Origin: Lojkania enalia
Taxonomy: Eukaryota > Ascomycota > Dothideomycetes > Pleosporales
Direction of reading: 5' to 3'
Assembly (NCBI GenBank): GCA_010094045.1
Contig: ML986590.1
Location: 70,382-134,381, forward strand
Length of the DNA stretch: 64,000 nt
The first letter of the stretch is position 1; each line of letters begins with the position of its first letter. This document shows, piece by piece, positions 56,142 through 64,000 of this stretch. Below the pieces are notes generated by a model. It was given only the letters and a program-made list of their open reading frames with translations. It ran no database searches and was not told where the DNA came from. The position numbers were made by a program, and so were the translations under genes.

Positions 56142-57109
56142 ATGACAACGCCGATAATCTAGTCTAGCATTGAGTGCAGAGCTTATTTCTTCATGGATTA
56201 AGAAATTCTTATGAGCTATATCAGTCAAATATGTACAATAATAGCTTCGTCGATACTTAGTCGATTGACCAGCGCGACCCCAGAATGTCGCGTGATGAAC
56301 CCTTTAGTAGTTGGCCGCTGCCCCTCTAAACAAAATAATACAATTATCTCAAGTCCTTATAATCTATTGCCCTTTATTAGACAAAATTATTAATATCTAA
56401 GAATACATCTCCAATTGATATTTTCTAGCGTTAAATTTTCCTTCGATACATTATTGTACAGGGCTTGCGTTGCCGATAAATTTTTCTAGCAATCTGTAAC
56501 TTTGAGGGCAACCAGACTGTTATTTTCGTACAAAACACTTGATGGAAGGATGCAGATATAAGGTCCGAGTGCCATATATTTGGCCCCGGATTAGGCAATA
56601 AACACGCTAGGCCCATGCCGTCCAAGATGTCCGAAACTCTGAAATGTACTTGAAACACACTATCGGGCGCGTGATTTTGCATTTACATACTTCCAAGAAA
56701 CCGTAAATCCACCATAAACGCCCAAATTTGAGATATGATCGATACTTCACATACACGACTTCTAAAGTATGTTATTTAACTCTTAAGCAGCGATCCAAGG
56801 TAAAACGGGGTAGCTTCCGAGAAAGAGTTCGTACCCCAAACCAGTAGTACGTTCTTTATGAAGACTTCTTTATGTTTTTGTAGGGAAAAATCCTGTAAAA
56901 CGCCGAAGTTAAGACGATTCTAGGAAAACCGACGTTGAAAGGAAGCGCGAAAGTCTCCGGAAGGCTGCTCTTCAACTTCTAAAAGAGTATTAGCCAATAG
57001 AAAAGTAGAAGATTATAACCACGAGACCCATCTCTTTATACTAATCTTGAGCAGGAATCTATTTAAAGAATCCGATCTCTACTCAAAAGCTTGGAATCGC
57101 GACTTCTCA
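56142..57109. other. Gene-poor stretch
   Basis: No gene is recognised. Short open frames have no features. Confidence 0.4.
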
Positions 57110-58100
57110 ATGCAGTTTTGTAAAACCTTGCCTGGAGAACTTCATAGCATGGTCTATTCGTACCTTATAGTTCCACCCATTTCTATCACTATTGATAGTG
57201 TTGCGTATTAGGCAGCATCAATTGCTAAGGAAAATATTGACGTATTAAAGGAGGGTAAGTGGCCTGCCTAGCCAGAGGCTTGCAGTAACGAGACTATATG
57301 CGCCCGATAAAACAGGCTAGCTATAATAGGACAGCAGAGACACGTGATAGATGGTCACATCGATCTTGGGTATATGGATATATGGTGTTCATGGACTGAC
57401 AAACCCCATCTATCTACGTATTCGGATCGGATTTATGATTTGGAGGAGGATAAATGGGCTGCTTGTCCTAAGTATTATGGTCCAGAGATCACGCAGGAGA
57501 TCATGTGCACATTCTACGAGCGGAACATATTTAATGTAAGTGTTGGTGGCCTCGAACATTTCTTGAAAACAGACTTCCTCGACAAAGGAAATAAACCCGG
57601 GGAATTGGCTCGTCAACTGAGAGTACAGATCTCCGACAGTAGTATGATGCATAGTTGGAATTGGGATGCCATGCAGGATGATGAGTCTGCAGTCCCGATG
57701 AATGGAGGTGGTGAGCTTGTCGAGCTATAGTCAAAATTTAGGGCCGCAAAAGCCTACGACCGGCTTGCTTGCCTTGCTAATAAACACGTTTGCGAAGTCA
57801 CGACCGGTTTTCGAACCGTAAGATGTTATATTCTACGTCCTCTACTTGCCAAACCTGGTAGCATCGCGTATAGATTCCGAGAAGGGTATAATATTCAAGT
57901 ACCGTATCAAGGTAAGAAATATTACTTATAAAGAGACGTGGACTAGAAGGATTTAAAAGATATTCCTTAGTAAAGAGTGGACTTCTCTGTTTGCGATACC
58001 TAAGGCAGAATGGGATAAGTGGGTAAAAGAAAGAAGCCTCTATTTAGGATTCCTTTCAATTATTTTGGCTAGGAAGCAAATTCGTTTGCAGCATCAAATA
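57110..58100 (+). pseudogene. Decayed F-box-like/2EXR-like gene, copy 3
   Basis: From the ATG at 57110 one frame reads MQFCKTLPGELHSMVYSYLI, then DLGYMDIWCSWTDKPHLST, YGPEITQEIMCTFYERNIF, ARQLRVQISDSS and LRPLLAKPGSIAYRFREG, to beyond 57950. It is broken by TAG at 57209, TAG at 57269, TAA at 57308, TAG at 57728 and TAA at 57929, then several more TAG or TAA codons in the last 100 bases. All are single C-to-T steps from Gln codons, and no indel is needed before about 58040. The block EIxxxFYxxNxF is common in fungal 2EXR/F-box-like proteins. The exact family is tentative, but that this was one long gene is clear. Confidence 0.7.
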
Positions 58101-59627
58101 TCTCTGAAGGAACTAGAACATTAGGGCTGAGGGTGTTTGTCCACCGGTGAGTGATATAGTAGGGTCCTAGTCTAAACCTCAATGGAGACAGAAACAATGA
58201 CAATAGATATTTGAAATTTATTCGGGGCAGTTTACTTGGCAAATATTTTCTTTCCGCCTCTCTTTGGACAATCCTAAGTGTATTGAGATGTTTAATAGAA
58301 AGTTGTACTATCGTAAACGAGTAGTAGCTATTTTAATACCATAGGCTAGGAGTGTTTTTATGTATAATTTTAAAAAAAAATTTTTTCCTAGAGATTTAAG
58401 ATTGGAAAGCGTCATTCCGCTATCCTTATTTCTTGAATTGTTTATCTAGCTTCAGTCAAGCTTTCTTTCTAATTTGGATACAATATACCCAACACTTCCA
58501 TCTAGCTGACTATTCGACACAAAAGCATCCTTCAATAGACATCTCTATTTCACCTCTTCGCCAAGGATTTCGTTCTTAAAATTGCCTAATGTAAAGAGCT
58601 GACTGCTGATGTGCATTATGTTGTATGCCCGGACGAGATCCAAACGCCTTTAAAATGGCAAACAAAATAAATTGCGCGGCCAGTAGCTATAAAATCTAAA
58701 GCTATATCCCTGGCTGCTGCTAAGTATCGTATGTTTGACGAAGCGCAGTTTCAAGCCCGCATTGAAGAGGTGCAATATTAAAGGCTACACTAATATTAAG
58801 GAGTCGAAGATGTGGGCGGCTTGTAGATAACAGAAAGCTGCAGAATGAGGCCATTATTCTGGATCTTCAAGTAGTGTTCTAACTACTCCATACTCCCAAC
58901 CGTAAACGTTAAGTAATTCTCGACTATATCTTATCATAGCCTGTCGATTTTCCAGTATGGTAGCTTCATATAGAGCAAGAGCTCATATGGATGTCTAACA
59001 GTTCCTGAGGCCTTACTAGAACTTAACAGATCTAGAAGGCCTTCGCATCCCAGACAATAAATACACCTCACCATATGCTTGCGGAAGTATTCCCATGTCG
59101 CAAGAAAAAGGGTGCTCGGGTGTAATCCAGCAAGCACAGTGATCTATTGCCAACTTCGTCGCCTGTTCCACCCGTAGATATTAAAGAGACGTGAAGAGCT
59201 GGATTGATTATTGTAGCAGCGTAGTGGAACCCTTTATACACAGGCATTTCTGTGTATGCTGCTATACATATAGGAGGAGCACGTAATAGCTGTAATGGTA
59301 GGTAGAATCCTGGTTTTCATTTCCAGTCAAACGTCTAAGCTAATATATGAGATGTGAAATTGGCTGTGAGTTAGGTTTTCAATAATGTAGGGAAAGCGGT
59401 CGGCCCGAGATGGGATGAGATAATTCTGAGTTCCCTAGTGTCTATCTCTATAGTGGAGGCGACTTGCCATGCTAATATATATGCGAGGGAAGAATAGGGA
59501 TATGGATGGAATGTTGGGGAAGTATCGATCTCTCCGAAAGCTTTATATATAATTAATGAACTGCTCGCACTTAGATTGTCGTCCACAATATAAGTCTCTG
59601 ACCATAGTTGATGTTTAAGAAGTAAGT
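58101..59627. other. Gene-poor stretch with small relics
   Basis: No intact gene. A plus-strand stretch at about 58620-58780 reads protein-like with one stop (AISLAAAKYRMFDEAQFQ, IEEVQY). A minus-strand frame at 58934-59137 holds HMVRCIYCLGCEGLLDLL. Both could be remains of genes, and neither is identified. Confidence 0.35.
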
Positions 59628-60716
59628 TCAACCAAAATAATCCGCCCAGTTGGGTTTAGCAGTACCAGTGGAATCATAATACCATATGTACCAGAAAAGT
59701 GAAAAACAAAGAATCCTACAAAAGAAATCAAAAACAAGAACATTTTGCCATCCGTTGTTCCCTAAGCTACAAAGCAAGACATGTTTCTTCAAACCATCAA
59801 ATGAGAAAAGGAGCCATGAGAAGACTGAAATGAGAATTGACCACATAAAATACATCTGACTGAAGCGATAATTTAGGGCGTGGAGAGTTAAAAGGGTAAC
59901 ATTTATGACGAGAATCGATAGAACAATCCACCTGTTCCGACGGCTACGTGATCGTATTGAGTCTTCAAAATGAAATAAGATAAAAGGGAGATATATAAAG
60001 ACAGAGATAAAATGGCCAATTAGCCTGAAAGTCCTAAACTTCCACCTTTGGAAGATGATAGGGTCCGGAGGTATTCCAGCCAAGTCCACAAGTGCTAGGA
60101 CCGCCAATTGCAATAATATAGCCATGGCGCCAAGGATCTGTTCGCCTCGAGCTAGCCACCAATCCAACTTCTCGAGAGAGTTTCCTTTAGAGATATCCGG
60201 CGCTTCGCTCTCATATTGGGCTAGGACGTGGATGGCTTCCACAACCACGAATGGAGCAAGATAGAAACAGGCCCAAGTCTGTGTCCAAGGAAGACCGGAG
60301 CATGCCAGCAACTTGATTATCTGAGGAAGGACTCCCGCTATGAACAAGAATCCTCGCAAGAAAACCGACTGCTCCAGATGCTGGAAACCCCAAGACTCAG
60401 CATTTCCTATGTCTTCGTTTCGAATAGCTATGACTCTACTGGCGGCCGTGAATGGCGAGTGAGTAATACATAAATAAGTAGCAAACCGAATTGTAATGAG
60501 TGTCGCGTCCAAGATGCAAACGATAGGTGAGCTCCGGAGGTATGTACGTAGAGATAAATCGTAGCTGAACACTCGACCTGATGGCTGCATCATTGCATTG
60601 ATAGCTATAGGCGGGAGTGACCAAAAGGCACTCTGCCAAGAAACTGGGCTAGTCTCCATTGCAGTCCGCTGCTTCATCCGCATATCAAGTGGGACTAATG
60701 TCTTGATGCGGGGCAT
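59628..60716 (-). CDS. Multi-TM membrane protein of unknown function
   Basis: An uninterrupted frame of 362 codons on the minus strand. About eight hydrophobic segments are visible, for example IVCILDATLITIRFATYLCI, GFLFIAGVLPQIIKLLA, ILGAMAILLQLAVLALVDLA, LIGHFISVFIYLPFILF and VLVFDFFCRILCFSLFWYIW, with short charged loops such as RSRSRRNR. The N-terminal part (MPRIKTLVPLDMRMKQRT) is probably internal. A CTATAG acceptor lies 24 bases upstream in frame, so earlier exons may exist toward 61-62 kb, where more hydrophobic open frames occur. I do not recognise the family, though membrane proteins of this layout are common as unnamed Pezizomycotina genes. It is the only clean long frame in the last 12 kb. 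Confidence 0.6.
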   Translation of the reverse strand: MPRIKTLVPLDMRMKQRTAMETSPVSWQSAFWSLPPIAINAMMQPSGRVFSYDLSLRTYLRSSPIVCILDATLITIRFATYLCITHSPFTAASRVIAIRNEDIGNAESWGFQHLEQSVFLRGFLFIAGVLPQIIKLLACSGLPWTQTWACFYLAPFVVVEAIHVLAQYESEAPDISKGNSLEKLDWWLARGEQILGAMAILLQLAVLALVDLAGIPPDPIIFQRWKFRTFRLIGHFISVFIYLPFILFHFEDSIRSRSRRNRWIVLSILVINVTLLTLHALNYRFSQMYFMWSILISVFSWLLFSFDGLKKHVLLCSLGNNGWQNVLVFDFFCRILCFSLFWYIWYYDSTGTAKPNWADYFG

Positions 60717-61284
60717 TGATGCTCCAGAAATTCCGATAAGCTATAGTATTGAATTTAACCCTTATGCGAGTCGATCGAGAAATCCCGAGAGAGAAAGCTA
60801 TCTTCGATGAACCAAGATGGAAAATGCTTCGAATTTGCGCCTATTAGGAATGAGAATACATGATTTGACGACGTAACAGACTTAGGATCCAGTGAAAGTC
60901 TAGTGTTGAGGTGGGGCAGACGGAACCCGATGGCTGCCTAGATGTCCGCTCCGATTGTTCTCCGAAATACGAGCTAACTTTTCAAGAAAGCCGAGGTGTC
61001 AAAATTCTTGCGCCCTGCTGACTTCCACTGCCAGCCTAATTATCTTGTATCGTACAATCATATGCACTGTACATGTCTCCTTCCGCCGCCTCTAGCACCT
61101 CAAAAGCCGATTAGTCGCTTCAAGTATTCTACAGCCCCCTAGATTCTACCCGACCGAATTCATCTTTCACTTGTTTGGGCATCTTCATTTAGAAACTCTT
61201 TTCCTCTAGAGTCTTTTTTCATTAGTATTGATCTCTTTCCAAACTAGAATAGGGAGAAACAGCGGCGTTGCGAGTATCCTAGTA

Positions 61285-62332
61285 TTAATCAGCTATTCTC
61301 GATCTGCATCTACTGGTTATGTAACAAATGAGTGCATAGGGAGACATTTGACTAAATCGCCTCCAAGGCTGCCGTTCAACCGCTAGCCTGATAAGCACGA
61401 ACAAGTTCCATAGAGCAAGCACAATGGAGATCTCTTGGTGGCTGATCCGCAACCCGATTGAAATGAGTGTAGATAAAGAAAGAATGCCTTCCGCAACACC
61501 GTTGAAACTTTGAGAGATATATACGTCATCAATTTTCATTCAATGGCCACCAATGAAAGACTAGTTCTCAATGTACAAGCACGATGAGGATCAGAGCTAT
61601 CCATCTAGGCGCACATTGTTGCGGAAGAAAAGCCCAGTTGATGACATGATAATGAGAACGTCAATCGAGGCCTATTAAGGATTACACATGCATTCATGCC
61701 GAGCCAAATTTCGACTTGAATATATGGAGCCAGATAGATATGTCAAGTGTTATCATGTGCTGCTTCAATCTTCTATCCCTAAAATATTATTCGAGACTCA
61801 CTAAATTAGGAAGTACATGGAGGAGTGTATCGCTAAGCCTGCAAGTATCGCGCTCTTCCTGAGGAATTAAAAGAATTTAACTTTTTTTTTATAGTTGGGA
61901 TAGTTATTCCCTTCGATGACGGAATCCGTGAGACGATATGCACCTATGATGATTATGCCAACGACGTAACCACTCTGCCATTTGTCTTTTAAGGAGACGC
62001 GACTTAAGGACAGAACAAGCAAAACGAGCCCTACTATAGTCAAAGACGTCCCAGGGACTGTGCCTTCGTCTCTATTGCGTTGATTTGAATTGCCCATATC
62101 ATAGATAAGATCACACAAGATTCAGCGAAGCGCTCATGGCTGAGAAGAGGTAATCAATAGCAAATAGCCGAGCCTCCGTTGCCAACATGCTCATCAAAGG
62201 CGACATGGTTGCTACTTGGCCGTCAGCTGTCATTCGATTGACTTCTAATTCAGAGACGATACACCCTGTTCCCGTTATAAAAGTTCGATAAGGCGTTAGT
62301 TTTATGACATACACAATCGTTGATAGTTGCAA
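61285..62332 (-). pseudogene. Hydrophobic fragments, possible upstream exons or decayed part of the membrane-protein gene
   Basis: Three minus-strand frames follow one another: 62332-62111 (ending FAIDYLFSAMSASLNLV), 62118-61867 (TSLTIVGLVLLVLSLSRVSL and YVVGIIIIGAYRLTD) and 61539-61285 (GILSLSTLISIGLRISHQE, IVLALWNLFVLIRLAV). All have TM-like segments and face the same way as the gene at 59628-60716. They may be its first exons, a separate gene, or relics. I could not join them with confidence. Confidence 0.35.
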
Positions 62333-64000
62333 ATTTTCTAACGTATTTAATTAGCACTGCTTGCTTGAGCTAACAAAAGAAATTTCGCCACTAGGTCGAT
62401 AACTACCATCTTTCTGCACTGAGTGATCGTCGCATTACTGACCGGAAGGCTCGGCCCCGTCGCAATCCGCCATAATTACGCCTTCAAATCGCCGTGCTAA
62501 GGAATATCTTCACCGGTAGCGAATTTCCCAAAATATACTGTGCACCGCGCAGCGTTTTCAGAGGTATGGATTGGAATCGAGCAACCCGACCTTTTAGAGC
62601 AGATCTCCTATATAATTATCAAGAAGCGTTTCTCAAAGCTAAATGTCAATCAATGTAATGGGTCCGACTTTGAGCCTTGCGGTAGAATTTCTAAGATTCT
62701 CGTAGCAAAAGTAATGCCTATAGATCGTACAATTACACTCCTCTTGAAAAATATATAACACCGTGTTATTCCGACCTTCAAAGCAACGCAAACTTCATTT
62801 CCTGTGCCAACGCTATGCCCATGCTTTCATTTGTTGGCTCGCTGAGATTCTCCAGCTATCAGGCAGTTGCTCTCGCTCATTTGATCGTGTACTATAATCA
62901 ACAGCAGATATGGGCTAAATATTTCAGCGTCCTCGATTCCCGTGCAACCCAAGAGCTTATGGTGCCATGGAAATAGGGCAAATAAGAGTAAATTTGAAAT
63001 GATATATGCGAAATAGTGAAGCTAGCTCGTAACTCCAATTCATAGTTCATCCAAAATCAATCATTGTCCGTCAGTGAGAAAGTATAGGGTTCATATAGGC
63101 ACTTATATAAACAGAAGCCTAGCCATGGTATGATCGCCATTAAATCATTCAATTAAATGTATATGCTGTCAAAGACATTCTTGTTGCCCGCAGATCGACG
63201 TTAAGCTTATCAGCTACATTATTGCTTGAAGCCAAATTCAGTCCGGCGTGTTAACCCCGGCTAATGCACTCCACATTTTTGTCCTACGTATTCTACCATG
63301 ATCCGAAAAAGCCGTTCCCGGTGTTTCTTCAGTCTTTTGGAGAATCTCGGGTTAATTCTGCATTCATTGGTCAACATAATTTAGCCTAAGCCTTAACGTG
63401 ACGAACCCAATTTCACCCTACCTTCGGCTAAAGTCAGCAAATGCAGGAACTCCACATATAGGCCCCTGTATTTTTGGGCCTTTTCTTAAGAAGCCTCAGC
63501 TCAGTATTATTTGGCGATAGGATTTTTCTGGCACGCTATGCTCTTCAAGGTGAAGCACATCCCCATGATGGCACACAGGCATCGGCGGTCGATCCGCTGA
63601 TCCCGTGTACTAGTATCTGTAGATCGCTCGGAACAAATCCGGAGCCATCGAAAGATTCAGCTTAAGAGTGTTGCAAACCACTTATGCTTGAAGTGTATCA
63701 TGTTCAAAACAAACTAAAAGCCATCCTGTGCGAATATCGACCTGGACAGAAAAGAGTCAACATCAAAAGATCCTTATAAATCAGGTGTACCATGAAGGGC
63801 GACACCTTCATTTACGCAACTACGCTCTCACAATGGCCAATGTCGATCGCACCTTACGCGAGCCCTGTCATGAAATTTCGATCGATTAGAGTTTGAGATA
63901 CCCATGTCTGAGCGAACCAACGAGGGGGCACTCACGAATGAAGCCTTGCATATTTCAGGGTGAGGTTTATGGGCTTCTGGCAAGATTCTTCCGGTGCCTA
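62333..64000. other. Right end of the window, no supported gene
   Basis: A 72-codon plus-strand frame at 62540-62758 and a 63-codon one at 63474-63665 show no family features. Composition is mildly AT-rich. The window ends inside this stretch. Confidence 0.4.

Overview
The window looks like a scaffold from a filamentous ascomycete (Pezizomycotina). Genes carry several short introns of about 46-78 bases with GT..AG ends. The gene set is fungal: a velvet regulator, a GPI-anchored GH76 mannosidase, a siderophore hydroxyornithine acylase, an OPT transporter, Gpi8 and Mrp10. There is also an AT-rich island with the mark of repeat-induced point mutation (RIP). I cannot place the species. Two runs of N (9061-9135 and 42288-42457) are assembly gaps.

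Positions 3.5-41.8 kb form the ordinary gene-bearing part. In order: a velvet-domain regulator, probably VosA (+); a coiled-coil orphan gene with one in-frame stop (-); an ER glycerol-3-phosphate acyltransferase (-); a GPI-anchored GH76 cell-wall mannosidase (-); an Lso2/CCDC124 ribosome factor (-); a GH27 alpha-galactosidase (+); Cdc45 (-); a decayed aquaglyceroporin (-); mitochondrial Mn-type superoxide dismutase (-); a SidL-like hydroxyornithine acetyltransferase (+); the GPI transamidase subunit Gpi8 (-); an OPT transporter (+); a large disordered orphan protein (-); the mitoribosomal protein Mrp10 (+); and a signal-peptide plus single-TM surface protein (+). For most multi-exon genes I joined exons by reading frame and splice sites, and the summed exon lengths are divisible by three. 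These are mostly unlinked housekeeping genes. I see no secondary-metabolite cluster, CRISPR array or recognisable tRNA.

Positions 42.5 to about 50.45 kb are an AT-rich island holding the wreck of a minus-strand Ty3/gypsy retrotransposon. Gag zinc knuckle, reverse transcriptase and integrase can still be read in gypsy order, riddled with stops that C-to-T and G-to-A changes explain.

Positions 50.5-64 kb are gene-poor. One clean gene encodes a small secreted protein made of two copies of a one-disulfide-sized domain. One intact multi-TM orphan is present. At least three genes with similar F-box-like starts are decayed, and nearly all of their in-frame stops could come from Gln or Arg codons by C-to-T. 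This secreted protein, set between a RIPped transposon and a graveyard of a related gene family, is the part most worth following up.
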